Shown here piece after piece: positions 32,526 through 44,216 of a DNA stretch of 64,000 nucleotides. The translations under genes were made by a program, and so were the position numbers. The number at the start of each line of letters is the position of its first letter. Position 1 is the stretch's first letter. Below the pieces are notes generated by a model. It was not told where the DNA came from, did not search any database, and saw only the letters and a list, made by a program, of their open reading frames with translations. The stretch is from Azolla caroliniana (taxonomy: Eukaryota; Polypodiophyta), in NCBI GenBank assembly GCA_043228905.1, contig JBHGNT010000017.1, positions 7,688,001 through 7,752,000 of the forward strand, read 5' to 3'.

Positions 32526-33327
32526 AACGTAAGCAGCATACAGCTCGCCAAGAACCCTATATTCCATGCTCGGACAAAGCACATAGAAGTGCATTATCAC
32601 TTTGTTCGTGAGCGGGTTCTGAACGGTGAAGTTGAATTTCTATATGTTCACACGGATCGGCAGGTTGCTGAGATCTTCACCAAGCCACTCGGATTGGACA
32701 AGTGGCAGCATTTTTCAGAGATGCTCAGCATTATGCATCTTGATGTGCCGCACTTGAGGGGGAGAACAGGAACGGCAACGGATGGCACCGGACAAGGAGC
32801 TAGAAAGGAAGAAAGAACCAAGGGGGGAGATGAGCAGATAAAGGAAGCCAAGCCGACCGAAGGAGTCGGCACATCCGAACAAGTCGGAGCAAGCGGCAGC
32901 GGCAGCAGTGTCAAGAAGGACAGAGACGACCAGAAGAAGGCCAAGACCCGGGCGTGGTTCGATGTGGTGAAGTGATGGAACGAATCGGAGGAAGCCGATT
33001 CGATTCAACAGTTGGATTCGGAAGAGCCGAATCAACTAAAGGCCAAGCGGACAAGAAGGCAGCGGAAGTCAGCACTGACACGGACGAACCGTGTGGTTCG
33101 ACAAGCGTCGAAGTCATAGGAGCAAAGGAGTTGAGATGGGCCCACTGAGCAGACAAGCCGACCAAGGAGGACGAGGTGCACAGAATTGGACGGGTCGTGG
33201 GAAGCAGAACCGGCCCGGATGAGGAGCGCAAGCAAGGCGGGAGGACGTCAGAAGGAGCCTGAGGAAAGGACCGACTACTGCAGACACTGACACCACGATC
33301 CGACCTCAAGTTGAGCTTGAGGGGGAG

Positions 33328-33725
33328 TGTTGAGTGAGCAAGCTCAACCGGATCTGAATCGGCTAAATAAGCCAGAGCCGGATCAGTATCCGGAATGGAG
33401 AACCGCATCGGTGTCCGGATGATATATGGAACCCGGAGCAGGATCGGATTGAAACTAGTATACCGTTAGAGGCCTACGGATCCGGCCTGGTACATAGGCA
33501 TATTTTTGGGAGTCAGTGACAGTTGCTCATATGAGCATTGAAGTACCTGTCAGTACTTCTGTCAGTCCTTTATGGACTTGTATAAAAGCGCTCTCTAAGC
33601 ACATTCTATGTACACAAAGGATTATTATTTTGGAATAGAGTTTTATGTTCTGCACTCTCTCTGTCTCTCCCGTGCTAAATGTTCTCAAGCTTCCATTGAA
33701 CCTGTGTTTTCTATTCTCTGTTTCT
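33328..33725 (+). repeat. 3' LTR of copia H (3' end lost)
   Basis: It starts TGTTGAGTGAGCAAGCTC immediately after the polypurine tract. It has a TATAAAAGCGCTC promoter word near 33581 and resembles the LTR of element D in layout. It is interrupted at 33726 by TGTTATCGCTAGG, the LTR start of element A. Confidence 0.75.
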
Positions 33726-33879
33726 TGTTATCGCTAGGGTCGGACGATGGCCTAACACAAGGTGTCTCCTTGAGACACTTCACCAAAGTGTGTTGCGGTG
33801 AGATAGAGTTAGACTGACTATTAACGGATCCTTAATGAGTTACTAGTGGCAATATCATTAGTCACAATACACACGTAGG

Positions 33880-36800
33880 TGAAAAGAATACCATGCGGAA
33901 GCAATAGAAAACCAACACAGAAAATACGCAGGTTTAATGGAGAGCTTGAGTATACACAGTACGCGGGAGAGACAGAGAGAGAGAACACACAAATAATACT
34001 CAATCTGTACATACATTGTGCTCAGCGAGCACCTTTTATACAAGCCCTAACAATAGGGCTAACACAAGTACTGACAGTACTTGACTGCTCATAAATGAGC
34101 CTCAATACTCACTCCCAAAATTATTCCTTACGAGGAATATCTCACTAATGATCTTTCGGTTTACGCACCGATACGACCAGGTTGTGCGTACTAATTTAAG
34201 CACCCAGTCTACGCACTGGGTTACGCATCGTATTAGGCACGAATGTTGAGCTTGTCTCTCAACACTCCCCCTCAAGCTCAACTTGAGGTTCCACCTGCTC
34301 CTTCTGGCTTCACGCCTCGCTCGCGCTCCTCAACCCATTTGATTCTGCGCGCCTCGACCCTTCCGGTCGGCTTGTCTGCTTACACAGCCCTTCTCAGCTT
34401 CCTTGTTGTTGCGGTGTTGGCGCCTCTTCTGCTGCCTTCTCTTCCGCTTGGCCCTTGGTTGATTCAGCGTATCCAAATCAAACATCCAAACCGACTCGAC
34501 TTCCTTCGATCGGTTTTCACTCTCGTCCAAGTTGGTTGTCTCCAACTCGTCTTCAGTCTTCTCGCCCTTGATGTCTTCGTCTCCCCCACACTTAGTTGGC
34601 TTCAGCTCTTTCTTTCGACTGCTCCCCTTATGTCCACTTTCGGACTCTTCCGCGGATCCACCCTCGGCTTCTTCAGCCGATCCGAAATCAAATTCGTTAT
34701 CCGACTTGGCGTCACGGTCTTTTCCGCTCCTTTCCTACTCCCTTCCCTGGTCATCATGGACGTCTCTCCCCCTCAAGTTCGGCATGTCGAGGTGACACAA
34801 CCCAAGTGCACCCGAGAATTGCCGCAACTTGTCCAGACCAAGGGGCTTGGTGAAGATGTCGGCGTTCTGCCGATCTGTCGGAACATACTGAAGTTCAACT
34901 TCACCGGAGAGGACACGCTCACGGACGAAATGGTAGTGCACCTCAATGTGCTTAGTCCGAGCGTGGAAGACGAGGTTCTTAGCTAGTTGGATGTTGCTGA
35001 GGTTGTTGCAATAGATTGTCGTTGGATCGGATACCTCCACCTGCAGATCCTTAAGTAGCCGCTTTAACCATATGGCTTCACACGTCGCGACAACCACTCC
35101 TCTATACTCGGCTTTAGTGCTCGACAGCGCAACTGTCGGCTGCTTCTTGCTACTCCACGCGATCGCAGCACTCCCAAGAGGGAACGCGAAACCGGATGTG
35201 GATCGACGATCACCGGCATTTCTGGCCCAATCAGCATCGGTGTAACCGACCAACTGTGCGGTAGTATCGGTCCGATATAGTAGCCCCGAGTCCTTAGTGC
35301 CACTAACGTACCAGAGTATGCGTTGTGCACACTGAAGGTGCTCCTCGGTCGGTCGTGCCATGAACTGACTAATCACCCCGACCGGGTAGCTGAGATCTGG
35401 TCGGGTGATGGTCAAGTATATAAGGCTTTCGACTATCTATCAGAACCTCGTTGGATCGCATACCTTGCCGGAATCGGGGCGAAGCTTGACGGTTCTATCC
35501 GGAGGAGTCGAGATGGACTTACAGTCGGCCATCCCGAATATGAAGAGCATACTCAGCACGTAATGTCGTTGGCTGATCAGTATGCCTTCAGGGGTGCGGA
35601 TCACTTCGATCCCTAGGAAGTAACGAAGGTCCCCCAGGTCCTTCATGTCAAATGATGCCGCGAGCTGGAGCTTTACGCGGTCAATTTCCCCAAGGTCGGC
35701 GCTGATCATGACCAAGTCATCAACATAAAGTAAAATACTAACCAGCCCGAGTCAACCTTTCCGGATGAACAGGGAGGAGTCCGATTTTGACGTCGCAAAG
35801 CCCATCCGACGCAATCGTTGCATGATCTTTGCATTCCAGGCACGCGAGTCTTGCTTTAGTCCATAAAGGGACTTCTTCAATTGGCACACCGCCGAGGTGT
35901 TCGTTCCGGAGTGAAATCCAGGGGGTTGTGCCATGTACACCTATTCCTCAAACTCACCTTGCAGGAACACATTCTTTACATCCATCTGATGTAAGTGCCA
36001 CCCCTTTGCCGCAACTACCGCGAGCAAAACACGGACAATCGTCATCTTCGCTACCGATGCAAATGTCTCATTGTAGTCGATGTCGTGTTTCTGCGCGTAA
36101 CCTTTCGCTACTAACCGGGCCTTGTATTGGTTAACCGGGCTGTCGGTGTTGTACTTGACCTTGTACACCGACCTACACCTGATTGGCTTCACACCTTTCG
36201 ATGCATCAACCAGGTACCAAGTTTCATTCTCCGCCAATGCACGCATCCCTTCCTCCATTGCGGCGCACGCCAATTCACGTCCTTCGCCGCTTCTGTGTAG
36301 CTCTCTGGCTCACGCACTTCCGCTACACGGGTCATGTATGCATAGTGATGCGCCATGTACTCGTTGTATCCGAACCGCCCGAACCGCACAACAGAGTTCT
36401 TCTGGCGGGTAGATCGGTGTAATTGCTCATTAGCCGAAGTTGAGGCTTTCTTGGCCGACGCGGACTTCGCTATCGAAGACCCGTCATCACTTCCCTCAGA
36501 GTCGAACTCACGTCGATCTGACTCGTTCCTATCCGTGCCGTAATCCGACACCTTCTTCCCTTTTTCCTTGCGCGTAAGCCGTCTCCTCGGCTTCCTACGC
36601 GGGGAATGCACGGCCGAGTCTCCACTACTCGTCAGCTCTTCATCGGATTGGTCGAACTGACTCAGTCGTCCATCCGATCCGCTTACCCGAAACGAAATCG
36701 GACTCTCTTCACGGGTCCCGATTTCATGCTCATCCGGAGGCATCTCGGCCTCGCTGACCTCATCGTCAGAACTCGGATTAGAGGTGAGGTCCGGAGTCGG

Positions 36801-39563
36801 AGGCAAGTACCAGGACGCAGACTCATCAAACACAATGTCGCGGCTCACGCGCGCTTGTTTGGTGCGAGGGTTATAACACTTATAACCCTTCTGCTCGTCT
36901 GAATAGCCGACCAAGATGCACTTCTCGGCTTTCGCGTCCAACTTCCTCTGTTTCTCCTTTGGTACATGCACATACACAATGCTACCGAAAAGTCTCGAGT
37001 GTCACAGATTCGGCTTCGTTCCAAAGTATAGCTCATGTGCCGACACTTTTTCTCCGATCCGATTCTGGATGTATACCGCAATTCGCACCGCCTTGGCCCA
37101 ATAGAACTTGGGCAAGCTCTTTTCTTCCAGCATTGCCCGCACCGCTTATACAATTGACCGGTTCTTCCTCTTGGCCACACCGTTTTGCTCTGGCGTGTAT
37201 CTACAATTGAATTCGTGTCGAATTCCCATCTGTTGCAGATAGCCGTTGAATTTACCGGAAAAGTACTCTTTTCCGCCATCCAACCGCAAACACTTGATCT
37301 TTCTTCCTGTTTCCCTTTCGACAAAACTTTTGAGGTCTCGGAAACAGTCGAAGACTTCACTCTTCTTCTCAATGAGGTAGATCCACATGTGCCGCGTATA
37401 GTCATCGATGAAAGAGACGAAATATCGACTCCTGCCAAGACTAACGTTTTGTGTCGGCCCCCATACATCAGAATGTATCAAGTCAAGCTTGTTCCGGCTC
37501 CGGTTACACTCGTTGGGGAAAGGAAGTCGGTGTTGCTTCCCTAGTTGGCCGGCTTCACAAATTCGTGCCTTCCGGCCACTGAATTTGGGCAATCCCAACA
37601 CCACCTGTTTCGATTGCAGGTCCTGAAGCCATTGATAGTTGACGTGGCCTATCCGCTTGTGTCATAAGTCAATATCCAACTCGACTTTTTGTCCTTTCGC
37701 GAACATTGCAGTGCCACCGTCACTAGAGTCGAGGATAAACATCCTCCCGTCTCTGCGCCCTTGTGCAATAACTCGGCCTTCTTCCTCGATGAAGCACCCG
37801 AGATGCGTGAACCGAACTTGCATCCCCTAGTCGACGATCTGCCCGACTGACACCAGATTCTTTGTGATTGTCGGGACGTGTAACATGTTCATGAGTTTCC
37901 CTTTCTGCCCGACATGGCTCAGGGGAACTTCACCGACATTCGCGATCGGATGCGGAGTGTCGTCTCCGGTTGCGACTACTCCTAGTTGCATCGGCTTCTC
38001 AAGGTATGAGAACCACTCCTTGTGGCACGTCATGTGGTTTGACGCGCCGGAGTCGACGTACCACACCTCGTCCAATTTCAGGGCGGACATCTTTATCGAG
38101 TTCGCTTCGTGTCTCATCACGAAGGTTGACCCTTTTCCGGCTTTTCCGGACCCTTCAGTGTAGTGCGATCGTTGCCGATTTCCTTTGTCGGTTTGTCCGA
38201 AGCCTGATCCGAATCCGGTCCTCTCTGAATTGGCGCGCTTTTTCCGTCACTCGCTCTCCCTGTGGCCTTTCTTGCCACAATACCAGCATTCCGCGGCGAA
38301 TTTCCCTTGCCGGTTCTTGTCACCTCGATTCCCCCTATTTCTAGAGGGTTCGGAATTGCTGTCGGCATCACTTCGGTGCCTTCTTCCTTGATCCTATCGG
38401 CCGCCTCCACTGCGCACCAACTCGCCTCGTCCGCCACGGCCATGGGGCCTATCTCCCTCTGTGTACAACATCTTGTTGTCGGCATGTGTGCTCGTCAACG
38501 CACCCGCGTTGTTCTCCTCTATAAGGAGCATTAACTGTAGGTCGAAAAACGACGATGTATTCTCCCGTGTACACACAGCAGTTCGGAAGGCTCCAAACTT
38601 CGTCGCTAGTCCCCCGAGACAGATTTGCACCATCTCGCCTTCCTCGACGTTCACATCAATGGAGGCTAAGGAGTCGCCTATATCTTTGATCTTCGAGGTG
38701 TAATCAGCCACTGACAAGTCGCGTTGTCGTAGGTTGCTCAGCTCCTGTCGGAGTTGAAGCTTCCTGGCTATAGTGCTTGCGGCGAAAATCTTCTTCAGAT
38801 TTCCCGAAGCATCTTTCGGCGTTTTTGCATCCCGAATATAGCTCAAGAGCTATTCGCCCACACAAGACGCGAAGCAGTACAATACTCTGCTCGCCGACTG
38901 TTCCCAAGCCGGGAAGTCTTTGTGTGTCGAATCAGGTGCTATGTCATTTGCTCCGTCGACATAGCTCCAGTAACCATGCCCGAGTAGGTACTGGAGCATC
39001 TTGTAAGACCAAGACGCGTAGTTGTTTCTATCGAGCTTCTCTGTTGGAAGTGAGCTAGCCATACCTCTATCCATTTTGTTTTTCCTCTTCTTTGCAAAGA
39101 TTAGGTTTTCTTCTTGAGCTAAGGTCGGCTGCAGAGGTTCTCAACCCTCGCGCTCTAATACCATGAAAAGAATAACATGCGGAAGCAATAGAAAACCAAC
39201 ACAGAAAATACACAGGTTTAATGGAGAGCTTGAGTATACACAGTACGCGGGAGAGACTGAGAGAGAGAATACACAGAAAACTAAATTCAAAATAATACTC
39301 AATCTGTACATACACCGTGCTCATCGAGCACCTTTTATACAAGCCCTGACAATAGAGCTGACACAAGTACTGACAGTACTTGACTACTCATAAATGAGCC
39401 TCAACACTCACTCCCAAAATTATTCCTTACGAGGAATATCTCTCTAACGGCCTTTTGGTTTACGCACCGATACGGCCAAGTTGTGCATACCGATTTACGC
39501 ACCCAGTCTACGCACTGGGTTACGCATCGTATCACGCACGAATGTTGAGCTTGTCTCTCAACA
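33880..39563 (-). mobile_element. full-length copia element C, decayed
   Basis: The LTRs at 33880-34264 (385 bp) and 39164-39563 (400 bp) both start TGAAAAGAATA and end TCTCTCAACA. They differ by a 15-bp indel and many substitutions. A perfect GTAGG target duplication flanks the element (33875-33879 and 39564-39568). The primer site in minus sense is TGGTATTAGAGCGC, a variant of the usual copia site. The polypurine tract is next to the left LTR. It inserted into the left LTR of element A. LTR divergence makes it clearly older than element F. Confidence 0.93.
34735..39080 (-). pseudogene. gag-pol remains of element C
   Basis: Minus-strand pieces in order: Gag from about 39075 (LDRNNYASWSYKMLQYLL, then LRQRDLSVADYTSKIKDIG), zinc knuckle region near 38270, protease VWYVDSGASNHMT (38050), integrase YFVSFIDDYTRHMWIYLIEK (37420-37380) and TPEQNGVAKRKNRSIV, and the AYVHVPKEKQRKLDAKA segment (36960). 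Next come reverse transcriptase VYKVKYNTDSPVNQYKARLV (36170) with the LLYVDDLVMIS catalytic motif (about 35700-35735), and RNase H SAAIAWSSKKQPTVALSSTKAEYR through HYHFVRERVLSGEVELQYVP (34870). Several frame changes and stops separate them, so the copy cannot make a polyprotein. Confidence 0.88.
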
Positions 39564-39875
39564 GTAGGATAAATTACACTTAGCGTAGAATGGTAATTAA
39601 CAATGATTCAGATACAAAACAACAACACTCTATTAATTATCTGCTAATGATTACAATCTAGCCAACCCTTTTTATAGGTCTTCGGCTTTAGGTACAAACC
39701 AATGCCAACCGGCAACCGGCTACGAACTGGTCCGGATTCGGATCGGCATACCGATTCCGTGTCCGTCCGTTCGCTTCTCAAATCATAATAATTCTATATA
39801 AATATATAATTAGCTCCCGGTTATTAATTATCCCCTCGTTTCCCATTTTGGACTTCCCTTGTCGGCTGGCTAACA

Positions 39876-41338
39876 CATGGCACGCCCGTGGGACAGTACC
39901 TTGTACATCAAATCCCACTATCCGGCCTTCATTCATCCTCCAAAATGTCCAGAATACTTTGATCTAAGGGTTCCAATGGTTCCTTGGGAAGTTGTTCTGT
40001 CGTCGGCTACTGTTATTCCTGCGATTGTGGCGGCTCCTCTTGCCACTCCGGCTCCGGCTGTGTCTGTTGTTGGTGGGCATTCGTTGTCTGCGGCTCTGTC
40101 AGTCTGACCAGCTCTTCCTCTTTTTCCGGCTCACCCGGCCTTGGTGTCTCCGTCGGTCTCACCAGCTCTATCTCCATGTCCGGCTCAACTGATCTTACCG
40201 GCTCTTCCCCTTTTTTCGGCTCAACCGGCCTTGGCATCTCCTGGTTTTGCTGTCCGGCGTGCCCCGGTGTCTACCGATGACCTTTCTCTAGCGGCGCCTC
40301 TTGCGTACTATCTGGTTGGTTTTCCTCGGCTGTAATCGGCATTTGTTCTAAAGATGGCTCCTCGTCACTTATGCTAATCGCCGCAGTTTTCTTGGCCACT
40401 TCTTGCCGTTGCCTTTCCCGTTCGTACTTCTCGAAGCGGAATTGGTTGTCCAACTGGTCATCATCCAGTTGTGCCACCAATTGGCGTACCGCCACCCTCT
40501 ACTCATCAGCCAAGGATAGGAAATCATCCGATAGTTCATCCTTTATTGTTTCAATGCTTTCTCTATCCAGGATGTAAACTTCGCCACCTTCTTTCCGCCG
40601 GTTTTCCGCATCTGCCCGCAACAACTGTAGAACTTCGTTCTACTTCGGCAACGGTCAAGCGTTGCGACACATGGTTTGCTTCCCATGTCTGGAGAAATGC
40701 ATAGCCATGAGCTTCTATGTCCGGATCATCCTGGTACTTGGGATATTGGAACGGCATGTCGTCGTTCGATGTTGGAGGTCTTTCCTCCTCTTCTTTCGGT
40801 GTCAGAGGTTTTGCCTCCTCTTCTTTTGGTGTCCCACATAGCGGTGTCAGGAGTTGATCCGCCACCTGCCAATCTGGGGCTTCCAGTTCCGTTAGCTCTG
40901 GTTTTGGTGTCGGCAAGGTATCCGATTGCTCGTCCTCCGGTCCGTCTGGGGTGTTGTGGCTGCTACGGTAATTTGAATGGGCGCTGCATTCGCCGTCTGA
41001 ATCCGATTCGAAGGCCGAGAATGGTTCTGAATCGCCTCCCCCTGTCACTAGTGCCTGCAGAATGGATTCCGCATCCCGAAGACTGCTCAAGTTGCTTCCT
41101 TCGTCCAGTTGGGAATTCTGCTGCCTGCGGAGTGGCTCTACGGCCACTCGCCGGATTACTTTGGAAAATGAGCGATCTGCACGGATCTCTTCTTCCGCCT
41201 ATTGGAAAGCCTCTCGCTTCCGCAATCGTTCGGCAAGTCTTCTTGCTCGCTCCGTAACCGGGTCGTTTGTTGGTCTAGTCATCCATGCCCGTCATTGTTC
41301 GTTGCGTTTGTGCAGTAATCATGGTCGCCAAAAACTGT
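39876..41338 (-). pseudogene. gag-like coding region of element A
   Basis: Minus strand 41147-40563 encodes an acidic protein containing PFQYPKYQDDPDIEAHGYAF and QTWEANHVSQRLTVAEVE, similar in style to the Gag start at 1307-966. In another frame, 40495-40271 encodes a Glu/Gln-rich segment. 40237-40013 encodes Pro/Glu repeats (VRSVEPDMEIELVRPTETP, then EKEEELVRLTEP). The shifts show it is not intact. It encodes no enzyme. Confidence 0.5.
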
Positions 41339-41759
41339 GTTATCGCTAGGGCTAGACGATGGCCTAACACAGGGTGTCTCCTTGAGACACTTCACTAAAG
41401 GGTGTTGCGGTGAGATAGAGTTAGACCGACTATTAACGGATCCTTAATGAGTTACTAGCGGCAATATCATTAGTCACAATACATGTGTAGGATAAATTAC
41501 ACTTAGCTCAGAACGGTAATTAACAATGATTCAGATACAGAATAAAAACACTCTATTAATTATCCGCTAATGATTACAATCTAGCCGGCCCTTTTTATAG
41601 GTCTCCGGCTTTAGGTACAAACCAATGCCAACCGTCAACCGGCTACAAACTGGTCCGGATCCAGATCGGCATACTGATTCCGTGTCTGTCCGTTCGCTTC
41701 TCAAATCATAATAATTCTATATAAATATATAATTAGCTCCCAGTTATTAATTATCCCCT

Positions 41760-43154
41760 TGTTTCCCATTCTGGACTTCCCTTGTCGGCCAACTAAACTG
41801 ATTTTGTCAAGCTTCCACACGCTAACTTTTACACAACCCTACCTGCCTAGTGAACCAGGATCTCCCGCTAGACAACCATTTATCTTGATACTTCAAGATC
41901 AATGGATGTTGGAAATGTGTGAGCGGTTGACCCTAAACAACTCTTGGGCAATCGACTCGACATTTAAAACAAACCAATTTGGGCTGCCATTATATGCATT
42001 TGTTGGCCCCAACACCATGAGAATTGGGATCCTGTTATGGTACATGCTTTGTAGTTCTGATAAGGGGTCAAACCATGAGCAAGTCGCGCTAGAAACTTGC
42101 TTGAGAGTCATATTCACAAGGATGCCTACCGTGAGGCCAAATGCGATAGTGATTGATAAATGTTGGACATCATATAATGCCATAACTAATGTCTTTGCAT
42201 CAAACCATCAATCTTGGATTGTTGTAAATGGGCAACGGTCGCAAACACATTGTCAACTTTTGTTCTGTCAATTTCACGCCAAAAATTCATGGGTGGACAA
42301 CTTGTTGCCAAAAGTAAGTGCAACTGAGGGAAGCCATCTTTATCAACGAATGTGCCAACTGATGCAATGCATTACTAAATCCGCATTCAATGCGATGTGT
42401 GAGTAGTTAACAGTAGAATATGCAGACAAGCCCAGTGTTTGGCAATATATAGAAGGAGGATGGTGTGGTTTGACATGTGTGTGGAGGAAACTTTGGCCCA
42501 AGTTTGGTAGAATGTTCAACTACGAACATGTTGACACTACCAATATTGTGGAAAGACATTGGTAGTTTATCAAGTATACTGCCTTGAGAGGAAGAATAAA
42601 CCGAACAATTACCGACCTTGTGGATGTCTTAATCTAGGACAATGAAACTGGCACTTGCATCGAAGGAACAATCGTAAAATGGTACAAGCAACAACAAGAA
42701 ATATGTGAGACTGGTCAATTTGCACCCCATGCAAATTGTAGGGATCAAAGATCCCGACTTAAAGAGGCCGAGAGAATATTGGAAAGGTATGTTGATGATA
42801 CTTCCACAATGCATATTGTGGATGAGGCCCAATATTGGTTTAGAATCTTGAGCATGACGACTCCCACTCTATGGTATAATGTCTCACTCCAATGCTCGTA
42901 TTGTGATTGCCAAGACCTTGCGAGTAAATGTAAGCATTTACTCGGTATCCGAATGATTATTGAGAGGCATATGCCACATTTATGTGGCTCGTTGCCTTTT
43001 ATAGATCACGCGACCCAAATGCGAATGGACCATCATACAGAAATAGAAGTGGAGACAAAGGTAGAACGAGTCAGGGAGACAAACCCCACAACATCATAGA
43101 TTGAATCATTGAAGTCCAAAATACAAATGGCCGAGGAAGCAGTTCAATGTCTCA
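41760..43154 (+). pseudogene. Mutator-like transposase (MULE1), MULE and SWIM domains
   Basis: One continuous frame, 5'-truncated, runs through TAG 42404, TAG 42563, TAG 42635 and TAG 43097 with no shift. It encodes the MULE DDE transposase region: SWAIDSTFKTNQFGLPLYAF (first Asp), AIVIDKCWTS (second Asp), and CQFHAKNSW (the C-x2-H before the helix). A SWIM zinc finger, CDCQDLASKCKHLLGI, lies near 42900. SWIM fingers are usual at the C-terminus of plant Mutator/FAR1-type transposases. The N-terminal part is missing: element A's LTR lies directly upstream. The N-terminal start near 41820 may not be coding. Confidence 0.85.
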
Positions 43155-43159
43155 AGCAG

Positions 43160-43480
43160 TTGGTCATATTGGTCTACGGGGTTGTTTACCTCTTTTTCTG
43201 ATGGTGATGAACAGTATATAGGTGTAGAAACAGTATTCTCTGGGCATATCTGCCATGGTGGCCCTGAAAAGATACTTTTGGAAGCAGCACTGAATGCGAT
43301 ATTTACATTGAGCAGCACTATGGTGGAGGAGGTGTTGTTTTCTGTAGTTGAAGCTATTTGTTTTAGATGGGGTTCAATAGTTCAATAGTTTTCTACTTAA
43401 TTATGTTGAATTTTTCTTTGTAAATACTGAACTTTTTTGTATATTGCCTTTGGCCACTTTATGTTAATACCAATGGAGGA
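43160..43480 (+). pseudogene. foreign segment inside MULE1, ECM29-like exon fragment
   Basis: Between two matching points of the transposase (VQCLKQL at about 43150 and IKCLKQG at 43500) lies about 320 bp unlike either Mutator copy. Frame 43182-43388 encodes SDGDEQYIGVETVFSGHICH, then LLEAALNAIFTLSS and MVEEVLFSVVEAICFRWGS. From memory this resembles the HEAT-repeat segment of plant ECM29-type proteasome adaptors, which has a VED-ILFAAGEALSFLWGG stretch. The sequence after it is T-rich, like an intron or 3' UTR. Mutator-like elements often carry such host-gene pieces. The family assignment is inferred from memory and is moderate at best. Confidence 0.45.
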
Positions 43481-43488
43481 TATTTTTT

Positions 43489-43872
43489 ATGGAAAATAAA
43501 ATAAAATGTCTCAAGCAAGGGTTAGGAACCTTTGACCGTGCAACATTGGAATATATGACTGAGAAGGTGTATCACATTGGTGCACCAAAATCAACCAATG
43601 AAGAAGATGTCAGATCAATAAGTCGTAACCAACAAATCGGTGCCAAACGAAGCACAACAATAGAAATCTCGCAAGAACTTATTAGCAGCTCCCCAAACAC
43701 TTCCAAATCCCACATCGGAAAACTACAAAGAGGTGCAAGTCGGGCTAGGAGGCGATTGCCAATATGGGACCATGAGAAGGTTCAGTGTTTGCATTGCGAT
43801 GGCTTGACCTTGACTTCAAGGGACTCGATTCTTACATGTAAAAATTGTGGTTGCATTTTGCCATCATCCTGA
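43489..43872 (+). pseudogene. C-terminal part of MULE1 protein with zinc-ribbon end
   Basis: Open for 127 codons. A basic stretch (KLQRGASRARRRLPIWD) is followed by VQCLHCDGLTLTSRDS and LTCKNCGCILP, i.e. two CxxC pairs about 22 residues apart. The same ending occurs in MULE2 (48540-48714). It probably continues the frame of 41760-43154 once the inserted segment is disregarded. Confidence 0.7.
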
Positions 43873-44216
43873 CATGAGCTATAATTGTTATATGTAACGT
43901 GTGTATTCATATTTCATTTTAGGGTTCCAAGGCTTGGATTATTTCCATTGTCAACATTTGACGTTCTAATATTTTATGTAAGACTTATTATTTGAATCTT
44001 TAAGGTGATTTGTTATTTGAAGCTAGGTGATATAAGTTTATGTGATTTTTGCGTATTAAGTTTTAGGTTTTGAGCAATTGGAAGTTTAGTTTTTTTTGAG
44101 TAATTTTATGCATCATTTTCATGGCAAATATTTGTTGTACACTTACAATTTTTTGGAGTTTTTGATGCTTGTTTCTAAGTCGGGCTCCTGCCCTGAGTCG
44201 GTCGAGCTCTTGGTGA

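Larger units (their letters stand above)
28596..33725 (+). mobile_element. copia fragment H (RNase H end plus 3' LTR), split by element I
   Basis: A 19-bp piece before element I (28596-28614, encoding IYCGN) continues after it from 32531 with VSSIQLAKNPIFHARTKHIE and HYHFVRERVLNGEVEF. A charged tail ending KTRAWFDVVK and a stop at 32973-32975 follow. Then come about 340 bp of apparently non-coding sequence, a polypurine tract (TTGAGGGGGAG) and an LTR from about 33328 (TGTTGAGTGAGC). The LTR end is cut at about 33725 by the LTR of element A. Confidence 0.8.
33726..41798 (-). mobile_element. gag-only LTR element A, left LTR split by element C
   Basis: The left LTR is 33726-33879 continued at 39569-39875; the right LTR is about 41339-41798. 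Both start TGTTATCGCTAGGG and run through the same landmarks (ACGGATCCTTAATGAG, TTTTTATAGGTCT, CTTGTCGGC). Each is about 460 bp. The internal part (39876-41338) is only about 1.5 kb and encodes just Gag-like protein on the minus strand. No clean target duplication is seen. The left edge lies in the LTR of copia H and the right edge borders a Mutator-like element, so a rearrangement is likely. Confidence 0.75.

Noticed and set aside
34243-34986. Plus-strand ORF of 247 codons
   Set aside because: It lies antisense to the RNase H end and 3' region of element C, and begins in its LTR.
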